DNA from: Paenibacillus baekrokdamisoli | GTDB lineage: Bacteria; Bacillota; Bacilli; Paenibacillales; Paenibacillaceae | Assembly (NCBI RefSeq): GCF_003945345.1 | Contig: NZ_AP019308.1 | Span: 5,756,501 to 5,820,500 of the forward strand | DNA: 64,000 nucleotides | Direction of reading: 5' to 3' | Shown here: positions 17,561 to 26,356 of the stretch, in pieces | Numbering within the stretch: position 1 is the stretch's first letter | Layout of the letters: each line of letters begins with the position of its first letter | The notes under the pieces: generated by a model | The model's database searches: none | The model's input: the letters and a program-made list of their open reading frames with translations, nothing else | What the model was told of the DNA's origin: nothing | Made by a program: the position numbers and the translations under genes

Positions 17561-19279
17561 ATGAACAGGAAATGGGTTAAGTTGTTTGCAATTTCGCTTC
17601 TCGTGGTTTTAATGATTTCTGGCTGCACAAGTAACAATGGCAATAACACTCCTAAAGAGCCAGTAACAGACGGTAAGGGAAATGTTGCTCCTGAAGGCAA
17701 GCCGGCAACTTGGATTGCTGACCGCAAGATTAAAGGGCTTGTGTTTATGGGTTCCGACGATTATACCGAAGATATGAATCCAGAGGTTAAAGCAAAGGTT
17801 AAAGAACTGACGGGTATTGATTATGAAATTCAAATCATGAAAGCCGATCATTCCATCGATGGATTGATAGCTGGACTTGCATCGGGCGACTTGCCTGACT
17901 TTATTGCCTTCTACTTAAATGACAGTGGTCGTCCGGAAATGCCGGTCATCCTGAAAGCGGCTCGTGAAGGCATGTTCACGGACCTGGCTCCACTTATGAA
18001 AGATACTAAAGTATACAGCAAGTACCTGGAAAAAGGATTCTTACCACTTGACACTGAGTTTGGCGTTATGTTCCGTCCAGAATTCAAAGGGGCAACATAC
18101 TTTGAACACATGAACATTAACCGCGAAGGAGGCCAAACGACTAATATGGTCGGCGGACCATTCATCCGTAAAGATATCGCTGAAGCTTTGAATGTTGATC
18201 CACGTACGATCACATCGACAGAACAAATATATGAGCTGGCTAAGAAAATCAAAGCTGGTAACTTCAAAGACAGTAACGGCAAAGTCGTAACACCGATCGG
18301 TCCCGCTTACTGGGGTGGTTCGGAGGTTGGTGCACTTTTCCAAGATTTGGAGTGGGGAAATACAGAACAATGGATCAAGCAAGACAAAGATGGCAATATC
18401 CTTCATGAAGCAGAAACACCGTACGCTATGAAAAAAGTAGATTTCGTTAAAAAGCTGTTGAGTGAAAAATTAATGCAGCCTGAATTCTTCACCATTGATG
18501 AGAGCCGTGCTACAGAAGGCGCTGTAAACGGTTCATGGGCAATCGTCGGAAATATGCACAGCATGCAGGACTTTAACCAAGATGTACATTACCTTCCAAT
18601 TGGTCCAATTAAAGATGTAGATGGCTCAACACAAATGAAGCTTTCTTTCAAATCTGGTTATAGCGGCTGGGCTATTCCGACTACGACAGAGAAACCAGAA
18701 GATATTATGAAGTTTGCTGATTTCCTTGCAAGCAAGGAAGGCAAGCTCCTTTGGAAATACGGTATTGAAGGCCGCGATTACACTCTGGATGCAGATGGCA
18801 AACCGGTCGTCAAACAAGAAGTAATTGATTTGAAAGCGAAAGATCCTAATGAAGCAAAAAAACTTGGATTTGCCGGAGTAGGCAATGAATGGGGTGGCAT
18901 TCTCGGCAGCACGGACAATGATGATCTGGTTGATTTCGGTGAAAAATTCTGGGCAGATAAAGCAAATGCAGGCAAGAGTAAAGGCGCAGAAATCATCGCT
19001 GAGTATGTGAACTGGAACAAAAGGCGGGCTGAAGCAGTGATTAGAGATGTCTACTCGCCAAAAGCATTCTTGGGTGAGTTCGCAAAAGGCACGGAATTGA
19101 AAGCTGCTTTTGATAACTATAAAGATAGTTTGGTCAAAGCTTACTACAGCAAGACCACAGAAGAGGCTCAAAAAACGCTGGATAACGCTTTGAAACAAAT
19201 GAAAGCAGCTGGATTGGATGATTACCTGAAGCTTCTTAAAGAGAAAAATGCTGATCCAAAAACGAAAGTAGATCTATAA
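17561..19279 (+). CDS. extracellular sugar-binding lipoprotein, LplA type
   Basis: A 572-residue lipoprotein: signal MNRKWVKLFAISLLVVLMI followed by the lipobox cysteine at 22 (SGC). The long (over 500 residue) solute-binding form fits the LplA class that feeds oligosaccharides to LplB/LplC permeases. The start is at the ATG behind AAAAGGGG rather than the frame's first ATG 18 bases upstream. It has a Lys/Asp-rich surface, as expected of an extracellular binding protein. Likely substrate is a glycan fragment broken down by the adjacent mannosidase, galactosidase and fucosidase; this is inference. Confidence 0.9.
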   Translation: MNRKWVKLFAISLLVVLMISGCTSNNGNNTPKEPVTDGKGNVAPEGKPATWIADRKIKGLVFMGSDDYTEDMNPEVKAKVKELTGIDYEIQIMKADHSIDGLIAGLASGDLPDFIAFYLNDSGRPEMPVILKAAREGMFTDLAPLMKDTKVYSKYLEKGFLPLDTEFGVMFRPEFKGATYFEHMNINREGGQTTNMVGGPFIRKDIAEALNVDPRTITSTEQIYELAKKIKAGNFKDSNGKVVTPIGPAYWGGSEVGALFQDLEWGNTEQWIKQDKDGNILHEAETPYAMKKVDFVKKLLSEKLMQPEFFTIDESRATEGAVNGSWAIVGNMHSMQDFNQDVHYLPIGPIKDVDGSTQMKLSFKSGYSGWAIPTTTEKPEDIMKFADFLASKEGKLLWKYGIEGRDYTLDADGKPVVKQEVIDLKAKDPNEAKKLGFAGVGNEWGGILGSTDNDDLVDFGEKFWADKANAGKSKGAEIIAEYVNWNKRRAEAVIRDVYSPKAFLGEFAKGTELKAAFDNYKDSLVKAYYSKTTEEAQKTLDNALKQMKAAGLDDYLKLLKEKNADPKTKVDL

Positions 19280-19295
19280 GGATTGCCAAGAGGCT

Positions 19296-19331
19296 AGGTG
19301 GTTTTACCCGCGAGAAGCGGGTAGACCGCCT
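19296..19331 (+). terminator. stem-loop after the binding-protein gene
   Basis: AGGTGGTTTTACCCG pairs with CGGGTAGACCGCCT around a CGAGAAG loop, followed by TTTCC. The T run is short, so it probably attenuates or protects the 3' end of the lipoprotein message rather than fully stopping transcription into the permease gene. Confidence 0.6.
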
Positions 19332-19343
19332 TTCCTTCTTAAG

Positions 19344-19485
19344 TGTCTGCTTCCGAAGTGAGCTTTTTACTCGCGAGGTTGCATAGCAAGGAGTTTCGTA
19401 AAAAGACTCTTAGGTGTCTGCTTTCGAAGTGAGCTTTTTACTCGCGAGGTTGCATAGCAAGGAGTTTCGTAAAAAGACTCTTAGG
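19344..19485 (+). repeat. two tandem 71-bp RBS-proximal structured repeats
   Basis: Copy 1 is 19344-19414 and copy 2 is 19415-19485; they differ at one position. Each has arms CTTTTTAC and GTAAAAAG forming a perfect 8-bp stem around a 27-base loop. The second copy runs into the ribosome site (its final TTAGG starts TTAGGAGGAGG) of the permease gene that follows. The same element, with compensating arm changes, is at 61124-61320 in front of an aminopeptidase gene, and a degenerate copy is at 62725-62791. Confidence 0.85.
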
Positions 19486-19498
19486 AGGAGGGATATCC

Positions 19499-20401
19499 GT
19501 GGATTTTCATAAGTTGAGTGTTGGAGAAAAAGTGTTTAAAGTGATTAATTATTTGATCATAATCGCTTTATGTCTGTCCATTATTCTTCCCTTTCTGAAT
19601 ATTATCGCCTTAGCATTTAATCCCGGCAAAGATGCTGAAAAAGGTGGCATTTTCTTTTGGCCAAGGATATGGTCGCTAGATAACTTTAAACATGCTTTTC
19701 AGGCGGCTAGCATTGGTGTCGCATTCAAGATTTCTATATTCCGCACGGTTGTAGGCACAATTGCGAGCGTTTTACTATCTGCAATGGCGGCTTATGCACT
19801 TAAGAGCAAGACGCTCCCTGGCGGAAGGTTCTTCATGATGATGATTTTCTTCACGATGTTGTTTGGCGGGGGCACGATCCCATTCTACATGCTTCTGAAA
19901 TCCATTCATTTGACGGACACCATCTGGGTGTATATCATTCCAAGTTTATACAGTGCATGGAATTTGATTGTTTTCCGAACCTTTTTCCAACAGATTCATG
20001 CAAGCTTAGAGGAATCAGCACGAATTGATGGGTATAACGATATGCAGATCTTCATGAAAATTATAATGCCTCTCAGCAGACCAGTTATGGCGGTTATCGC
20101 CTTGTTCACAGCTGTAGGTCACTGGAATGACTGGTTCACTGGCGCGTTCTTCGTTCGTAAGGAAAGCCTGCGTCCGTTGTCCACACTGCTTCAAGAAATG
20201 CTGATGAGTGCGGAAGCGATGAGGGATACCTTGAATCAGGCTGCAGGTACGAGATACGATTTGCTTCTGAAAATTCAAATTACGAGCAACTCGCTGAAAA
20301 TGGCGACGATCGTCATTGTAGTTACACCTATTATTCTCATTTATCCATTCGTACAAAGGTATTTTGCAAAGGGCGTTATGATTGGTTCGATGAAAGAGTA
20401 G
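19499..20401 (+). CDS. carbohydrate ABC transporter permease, LplC type
   Basis: A 300-residue six-helix permease of the CUT1 class (first helix about 17-38, VINYLIIIALCLSIILPFLN). The EAA-like coupling motif is ESARIDGYNDMQIFMKIIMP. It starts with GTG, 6 bases after AGGAGG, directly downstream of the tandem structured leader repeat. It completes the LplB/LplA/LplC importer. The C-terminal YFAKGVMIGSMKE is typical of the family. Confidence 0.92.
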   Translation: MDFHKLSVGEKVFKVINYLIIIALCLSIILPFLNIIALAFNPGKDAEKGGIFFWPRIWSLDNFKHAFQAASIGVAFKISIFRTVVGTIASVLLSAMAAYALKSKTLPGGRFFMMMIFFTMLFGGGTIPFYMLLKSIHLTDTIWVYIIPSLYSAWNLIVFRTFFQQIHASLEESARIDGYNDMQIFMKIIMPLSRPVMAVIALFTAVGHWNDWFTGAFFVRKESLRPLSTLLQEMLMSAEAMRDTLNQAAGTRYDLLLKIQITSNSLKMATIVIVVTPIILIYPFVQRYFAKGVMIGSMKE

Positions 20402-20426
20402 CATCTTAGGGGAGGATGGAAGAGCG

Positions 20427-21311
20427 ATGCAAATTATAAATCCTTATGATCAAACAGGTATTTGGCTTAGAGGGAGCTTTCACAATCATACCAACAATAG
20501 CGATGGATGGTTTCCGCTTGAAACGGTATACAAAATGTATGGCGGCTATGATTTTCTAGGTATTTCAGATCATGATAAAATCACGAAACATGAAGGCAAA
20601 AGAGAGATTCCAACTGTTTTTGAAGCGATTGAAGTCAGCAGTCGGCAAACGCATATGCTGCTCGTTCAGCCTCCTCATAGTATAATGGAGGACTACAGTA
20701 ACGAATTTACGATTGAGAATTATCAGCGCTTTGTGGATATGACAGTAGACAACGGCGGTTTTGCCGTTCTGGTTCATCCGAACCGGTTCTTCTCGAATTT
20801 TTGGGAACTGGAAGATATGATTAAGATGGAACGTTATCTCGGGGTTGAAGTCTATAATGGAGACGGTAATCCAGAGTACGATATTGCTTTTGACAAATGG
20901 GATGCTCTTCTGTCCGCGGGACGTAAGGTGTGGGGCTTCGGTAACGATGATTCCCATGTCTATGGTCAAGAGAAGCGGGCATGGAATGTGGTGCAGGCTA
21001 AAGAGAACACGAATGAAGCCATTATTGAAGCGATTCATCAAGGAAATTTTTATGTTTCAACGGGTTACGGATTTGATGGAATCCGGACAGAAGGGAACAC
21101 AGTCATAGCTGATCTGCGTTCAAACGAATTGCTAGATAAAATGTACAAATACGTCACGTTCTTCGGCAAGGACGGGCAAGTGCTTCATGAAGCAACAGGT
21201 CGAATCAACCAAGCGAAGTATGAGTGTAAAGGCGACGAAGGATATGTTCGAATCGCTGTATATCTAGAAGGTGGCTATTCCGCATTTTCACAGCCTCTAT
21301 TTGTTAAATAA
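20427..21311 (+). CDS. PHP-domain (CehA/McbA-like) metallohydrolase
   Basis: A 294-residue cytosolic protein. The metal-binding PHP signature is visible: SFHNHTNNSDG (His19, His21) and ISDHD (Asp48-His49-Asp50), then VLVHPNRF and FGNDDSH further on. PHP proteins hydrolyse phosphoesters; related forms often sit next to LplABC-type importers in Paenibacillus. AGGGGAGG precedes the ATG, 25 bases after the permease stop. Its substrate here is probably a phosphorylated or cyclic sugar derivative, but this cannot be read from sequence. Confidence 0.8.
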   Translation: MQIINPYDQTGIWLRGSFHNHTNNSDGWFPLETVYKMYGGYDFLGISDHDKITKHEGKREIPTVFEAIEVSSRQTHMLLVQPPHSIMEDYSNEFTIENYQRFVDMTVDNGGFAVLVHPNRFFSNFWELEDMIKMERYLGVEVYNGDGNPEYDIAFDKWDALLSAGRKVWGFGNDDSHVYGQEKRAWNVVQAKENTNEAIIEAIHQGNFYVSTGYGFDGIRTEGNTVIADLRSNELLDKMYKYVTFFGKDGQVLHEATGRINQAKYECKGDEGYVRIAVYLEGGYSAFSQPLFVK

Positions 21312-21393
21312 ATGCAAAAATGCAAGGAATAATGAAACTTTTGTCGAATTGATAGTATAGATTGTTTAACAGTAATAAGATGGGGTGGGCAAG

Positions 21394-22404
21394 ATGCAGG
21401 TTAAAATTAAAGATGTGGCCAAACGGGCTGGGGTTTCTGTGACCACCGTTTCCAGGGTTTTGAATGGAGAAAAGTATGTCAAAGACGATCTCAAAGCAAA
21501 GGTAAATCGGGTCATCGAAGAATTGGGATACGCTCCAAGTCAAATCGCCCGTAGTTTGGTTCGCAAAAAAACGAACCTCATCGGCGTCATAGTACCTGAT
21601 CTGACCTCAAGCTTCTATTCGACGATACTAAGCAGTATTGAGGAAGTGGCAAGTGCCAATGACTATAATCTGCTTGTCTGTAATATCAGTGAAAATATTG
21701 ATAAAGAGCTCAAGTATTTGAATGTGTTTCAAGAAATGCGGGTTGAGGGCATTATCATCATGCATGAAAAGATCAATGAACAAATCCGGAACTTCATTCA
21801 TAAAATCAATATTCCTGTCATTTTCTCCAGTGTAAAACCAATGGATCAAAAATTCATATCGGTCATTGTCGATGACTATGCAGCCGCTTATGATGCGACT
21901 AAGTATTTGATTGAACTGGGCCACGAATCGATTGGATTCCTTGGTGGCGACATGCGGGATATTACGTCGGGTCAGAACCGCTACAGCGGATATCGGAATG
22001 CAATGGCGGACAGCGGCAAAAAGCTCATATACGAGCATATCCGGTTTGGTGATTACAAGGTTCGAAGCGGTTATGAGCAAATGAAAGAAATGCTCAGCAC
22101 CGAAGCGCCACCTACCGCGGTATTTGCCGTTAGTGATGACATGGCGGTCGGTGCCATGAATTGCATTCGGGATCATAATCTGCGCGTGCCCGAGGATATC
22201 TCTATCATGGGATTCGATGGGAGCCAGTTGACTGAATTGGTTCGTCCAACACTTACTTCCATGGAGCAGCCGATTCATCTTATGGGGAAAGTGACGATGG
22301 ATGTGCTGCTCAAGCAAATTGAAGGAGACAAAATTCCGGCGGAAGATGTGGTGTTAGAGCACCGATTGGTCGTTCGTGAAAGCTGCCGGAATTTGAATGA
22401 ATAA
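21394..22404 (+). CDS. LacI-family transcriptional regulator of the glycan region
   Basis: A 336-residue LacI/GalR regulator. The HTH is IKDVAKRAGVSVTTVSRVLN, and the hinge follows at YAPSQIARSLVRKKT. The ATG at 21394 follows GGGGTGGG; the GTG at 21385 is an alternative start. It lies between the importer and the catabolic enzymes, so it is the best candidate to bind the CTGGTAWCGWTACCAG operators at 10315, 16439 and 17459. Its recognition helix differs from that of the regulator at 9258, in line with distinct operators. Confidence 0.87.
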   Translation: MQVKIKDVAKRAGVSVTTVSRVLNGEKYVKDDLKAKVNRVIEELGYAPSQIARSLVRKKTNLIGVIVPDLTSSFYSTILSSIEEVASANDYNLLVCNISENIDKELKYLNVFQEMRVEGIIIMHEKINEQIRNFIHKINIPVIFSSVKPMDQKFISVIVDDYAAAYDATKYLIELGHESIGFLGGDMRDITSGQNRYSGYRNAMADSGKKLIYEHIRFGDYKVRSGYEQMKEMLSTEAPPTAVFAVSDDMAVGAMNCIRDHNLRVPEDISIMGFDGSQLTELVRPTLTSMEQPIHLMGKVTMDVLLKQIEGDKIPAEDVVLEHRLVVRESCRNLNE

Positions 22405-22454
22405 ACTTAAGAGTTCAAACAGGGAAACCGCAAGGGACAAGGACGTGATTAGTT

Positions 22455-23414
22455 ATGAAACCATACGATACCATCGTAATAGGAGATATCAATATTGATT
22501 TGGTCGTTGCGGGATGCAACGACCTACCTGCACCAGGTCAAGAGGTACTCGTTCAGAATATGACCCTGCATGTCGGAGGTGGAGCGGCATTGTTTAGTTT
22601 GGCGCTTGCCAAACTGGGGTTGAAGATTGCCTTTAACGGGATACTTGGAGAGGATGGCTTTGGGCAGTTTGTAAGGGATAAACTTATTGAATCTGGAATC
22701 GATACCAGATTCATTCGCAAGAGTACGATGAACAACACGGGGATCTCCATTGCCATCAATCCGGAGAAAGATCGCTCCTTTATCACTTACATGGGTTCCA
22801 ACTCGGAATTGAACCTGCAGCAGCTGGACATGAATAGTGTTATTTTGGGGCGTCATGTTCATTTGACGGGTTACCGCGGAAGCCAAAATCATAAGGAATA
22901 TATGGAAATGACAAATAGGCTGAAATCGCTGGGATTGACGACTTCCCTTGATGTGGGATGGGATGATACCGGGGAATGGTATAAGGGTATATTTGAGCTG
23001 ATGAAGCAAGTGGATGTGTTCTTCATGAATGAGGTCGAGGCACAGCATTATACAGGCTGTTCTTCGGCAGAGGAAAGCATAGCGGAATTGTCTCGACACT
23101 GCCGCCATATTGTGGTCAAGCTGGGCTCCGAAGGAGCCGTCGCGGCGGTTGACGGCCAGCTGATGTACCGATCTGGATTTGAGATACCCGTCGTCGATAC
23201 GACCGGTGCCGGGGATTCTTTCAACGCTGGATACATTTACGGCTTCTTGACTGGTGAGCAAACGGAGCAATGCTTGCTGTTTGCCAACGCATGCGGCGCG
23301 ATGTCCGTTAGCCAATCCGGCGGAAGCACGGGAACACCGGACCGAGCAGCATTGGAGCACTTTATTGCGGAGAAGGTTGGTCATACAACGGATATTTGGG
23401 AGGCTGCGGGATGA
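22455..23414 (+). CDS. PfkB-family carbohydrate kinase
   Basis: A 319-residue ribokinase-family sugar kinase. The N-terminal GDINIDLVVAG and GGGAALFSLALAKLG motifs and the C-terminal DTTGAGDSFNAGY motif (catalytic Asp in GAGD) are all present. It probably phosphorylates a sugar released in the cytosol. The stop overlaps the next ATG (ATGA), so it is translationally coupled to the GH4 enzyme. Substrate not determinable; tagatose, fructose and ribose-type sugars are options. Confidence 0.87.
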   Translation: MKPYDTIVIGDINIDLVVAGCNDLPAPGQEVLVQNMTLHVGGGAALFSLALAKLGLKIAFNGILGEDGFGQFVRDKLIESGIDTRFIRKSTMNNTGISIAINPEKDRSFITYMGSNSELNLQQLDMNSVILGRHVHLTGYRGSQNHKEYMEMTNRLKSLGLTTSLDVGWDDTGEWYKGIFELMKQVDVFFMNEVEAQHYTGCSSAEESIAELSRHCRHIVVKLGSEGAVAAVDGQLMYRSGFEIPVVDTTGAGDSFNAGYIYGFLTGEQTEQCLLFANACGAMSVSQSGGSTGTPDRAALEHFIAEKVGHTTDIWEAAG

Positions 23415-24778
23415 AGCTGACGTTAATTGGCGGGGGCGGCGTACGTGCCGTTCTTTTTACGAAGAGCTTAACGTTGAAGGCGGAGCAAGTCGGCATCACC
23501 AAACTAGTGCTGCTCGACGACGATTCCGCACAACTAGAGATAATCAGCCAATTATGCCAAGTTGTTATCGCGCAAAGCGGCATCCATCTGGAGCTTGAGT
23601 CTTCTACCGATGCTAGAGCCGCACTGAAAGATGCAGCTTACATCGTAACAACGATTCGGACCGGCAAAGAACAGTCTAGGTACACCGACGAGCAAATTGC
23701 ATTGAACCTGGGCGTCATCGGTCAGGAAACGACGGGGCCAGCTGGCTTCTCTATGGCGCTTCGTACGATTCCCGTGCTGCTGGATTATTGCAAATTAGCC
23801 AAAGAGGTTGCGCCGGACGCATGGATGTTTAACTTCTCCAATCCATCCGGCCTGGTTACCCAAGCGCTTCGCAGTGCGGGATATGACCGGGTTATCGGAA
23901 TTTGCGACACTCCTAGCCATACGAAATTACGCATGGCAGAGGCGATGGGCATCGACCCGAAGGAGCTGTACGTGGAGTTCTTCGGATTGAACCATTTGTC
24001 CTGGATAAGCAAAGCGATCTACAAAGGCGACGATGTGTTGGGACGATTAAAAAATGACGCAGCCTTCATATCGCGTGTCGATGAATTCAAAATGTTCGAT
24101 CCGGATTTGCTGAAGGCACTCCCTTATTTACCCAATGAGTATTTGTATTACTACTATCACAGGGAACAAGCGATGGCGAATATCGTCAAATCGGGTATGA
24201 CCCGGGGTCAAATGATCGCTCAGAACAACGCAGAGATGCTTGAAGCGCTGAAGCAGATCGATATCTCTAATCAACCAGAGCGGGCGCTTCAGACCTATAT
24301 GTATTATACGCAGAAGCGGGAAGCCTCTTATATGGCAATTGAAACAAATGGGAAGGCGAAGCCGCTGCCTCCAGCAGAAGAATTACAACTGCCGAATTCC
24401 CTCGGCTATGCAGGCGTCATGCTCGACTTCGTTGATTCCCTGCAAACGGGGGCCGAACATAACATTGTGCTTTCCGTGCCGAACCAAGGAAGTATTGCTG
24501 GTTTCGACGACGAGGATGTAGTGGAAATTTCGTGCAGCATAACGGCGGAAGGCGCGAAACCGATTCAAATCGGCGATGTGCCGGAATCGATGTACCTATT
24601 GATGCGGAACGTGAAGCGGTTCGAAAGATTAACCGTTGAGGCTATAAACCATAAGTCCAAAGAGCTGGCAATCGAAGCATTGACGGTGCATCCGTTGGTC
24701 TGTTCCTATTCATTAGCTAAACAGCTCGTGAATGATTATTTGCAAGCGTATCAACCGATCTTGGGAGATTGGCGATAA
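23411..24778 (+). CDS. glycoside hydrolase family 4, 6-phospho-beta-glucosidase-like
   Basis: A 455-residue NAD- and Mn-dependent GH4 enzyme. The NAD-binding loop is LTLIGGGGVRAV. GQETTGPAGFSMALRTIP and NFSNPSGLVTQA are diagnostic of the 6-phospho-beta-glucosidase branch. Metal ligands are Cys165 (GICDTP) and His195 (FGLNHLSW). It uses a redox-elimination mechanism on phosphorylated or unphosphorylated glycosides. There is no PTS in the window, so substrate phosphorylation would rely on the adjacent PfkB kinase, or the enzyme acts on an unusual glycoside. The start is the ATG overlapping the kinase stop. Confidence 0.87.
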   Translation: MKLTLIGGGGVRAVLFTKSLTLKAEQVGITKLVLLDDDSAQLEIISQLCQVVIAQSGIHLELESSTDARAALKDAAYIVTTIRTGKEQSRYTDEQIALNLGVIGQETTGPAGFSMALRTIPVLLDYCKLAKEVAPDAWMFNFSNPSGLVTQALRSAGYDRVIGICDTPSHTKLRMAEAMGIDPKELYVEFFGLNHLSWISKAIYKGDDVLGRLKNDAAFISRVDEFKMFDPDLLKALPYLPNEYLYYYYHREQAMANIVKSGMTRGQMIAQNNAEMLEALKQIDISNQPERALQTYMYYTQKREASYMAIETNGKAKPLPPAEELQLPNSLGYAGVMLDFVDSLQTGAEHNIVLSVPNQGSIAGFDDEDVVEISCSITAEGAKPIQIGDVPESMYLLMRNVKRFERLTVEAINHKSKELAIEALTVHPLVCSYSLAKQLVNDYLQAYQPILGDWR

Positions 24779-24852
24779 AAGCTAGCATTAAAATTGGCAG
24801 TAAGGCTGGCGGTTAGGCTGGCCGAATTGCAGTAAAATGGAGGAATTATGCA

Positions 24853-26313
24853 ATGAAATTTGAGATTAACGCGGCCATTACTGCACAGACCTTTATTTTA
24901 CCTGTATTCGTGGAAAGTTTGCCTGATTTACCGAAACTCCGGGAGTCACTGCAATCGGTGACGATTTTACCTCACATGGGAGCCAGGCATGCGATCACGT
25001 GGTTTTATGGTCATAGCGGCCAACCGGATCTTGTGCTTGTCGGTCTTGGAGAATCGGCTAAATTTCAATCCTCCTATATTCGCGAAGCTGCTGGTAATGC
25101 GGGACGAGCTTTGCTGAAAGAAAAGCGCCGGACGGCTGCCGTTTCGTTCGAAGCGCTGCCGTCCATCGGTTTATTTGAAGGCTGCACGGCAGATGATATT
25201 GCGGCATGGGTCGAGGGCTCGCTGCTCGGCACCTATTCATTCGATAAATATAAGGCCAAATCGGCAGAAGACACGGACTTGACCCTTTATTTTGCAGGTG
25301 AGGAAAACGGGGAGTGGACAGAGGCGATCCGACTTGGTCAAGTGCGAGCGGAGAGCACGATGTGGGCGCGTGATCTGACTAACGAGCCTCCCAATTATTT
25401 GCGTCCTCGGGATCTGGCAGCAAGAACGGTGGAGCGGTTCACTGGTACTTCGGTTCAAGTATCCGTTCATGAGGCTGACGAGTTGGAGCGGCTCGGCTTT
25501 GCAGGCTTGGTTGCAGTAGGGAAGGGGAGCATGCATCCTCCGGTATTTCTGGAGCTTCGGTATTGCACGGATGCAGCCAAACCGCTCGTTGCTTTGATCG
25601 GTAAAGGCATTACATTTGATACGGGTGGAATCAGCCTGAAACGAGATCATGATATCAGTGATATGCGTATGGATATGGCCGGAGCAGCAGCTGTGCTTGG
25701 GGCTCTCGATATTATGGTCCAGAGCGGAGCGGCTGTGAATGTGGTGGTCTTAGTGCCGTCGGCGGAGAATAGTCCGTCCGATCGTTCGATGCTGCCAGGT
25801 GAAATCATTCGCTATGCCAATGGGTTAACCGTTCAAGTAGGCAATACCGATTCGGAAGGTCGGCTTATTCTGGCGGATGCCTTGCTTTATGCCCATCGCA
25901 TCGGTGCTGTACAGGCGATTGATATGGCCACGCTAACTTATTCGGTTGTAGGGGCACTCGGTTCTAAGGTTGCCGGTATTTTGGGGGATGACCAATTGGT
26001 CAAAGCGATCAAATCCGCTGGTGAACCATATGGCGAGAACATATGGCAGCTTCCTTTAATAGATGAATACGAATCTTATATGGACAGCGATTATGCCGAT
26101 ACCTCTAACATCAGTCGTGTAGGCGAAGCAGGCGTCATTACGTCGTCTTTATTTTTACGCAAATTCGTGCATCCAACGCTTACGTGGGCGCATATCGATA
26201 TGAACGGCCCTAAGGATTCATCCTCTGCCAAAGGCGAATTCGCTGTTGGGGCAACAGGCTTCGGTGCACGAATGCTAGCTGCCTTCGTGACGAAGCAAGA
26301 CGCGAAAAAATAG
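24853..26313 (+). CDS. leucyl aminopeptidase, M17 family
   Basis: A 486-residue M17 cytosolic metallopeptidase that frees N-terminal residues from peptides. Signatures: GKGITFDTGGISLK (metal-binding Lys and Asp), MRMDMAGAAAVLGA and NTDSEGRLILADALLYA (the family signature). ATGGAGGAATT precedes the ATG. A peptidase in a glycan-degrading cluster hints that the substrate is a glycopeptide or that its peptide part is also used. Confidence 0.92.
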   Translation: MKFEINAAITAQTFILPVFVESLPDLPKLRESLQSVTILPHMGARHAITWFYGHSGQPDLVLVGLGESAKFQSSYIREAAGNAGRALLKEKRRTAAVSFEALPSIGLFEGCTADDIAAWVEGSLLGTYSFDKYKAKSAEDTDLTLYFAGEENGEWTEAIRLGQVRAESTMWARDLTNEPPNYLRPRDLAARTVERFTGTSVQVSVHEADELERLGFAGLVAVGKGSMHPPVFLELRYCTDAAKPLVALIGKGITFDTGGISLKRDHDISDMRMDMAGAAAVLGALDIMVQSGAAVNVVVLVPSAENSPSDRSMLPGEIIRYANGLTVQVGNTDSEGRLILADALLYAHRIGAVQAIDMATLTYSVVGALGSKVAGILGDDQLVKAIKSAGEPYGENIWQLPLIDEYESYMDSDYADTSNISRVGEAGVITSSLFLRKFVHPTLTWAHIDMNGPKDSSSAKGEFAVGATGFGARMLAAFVTKQDAKK

Positions 26314-26356
26314 AGACATAGAAGCCTCCTACAGGCTGCTGGGAAGGGTGAAAGAG

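Noticed and set aside
19296..19485. CRISPR-like array
   Set aside because: Only two units in direct tandem, with no spacers, and no cas genes are near.
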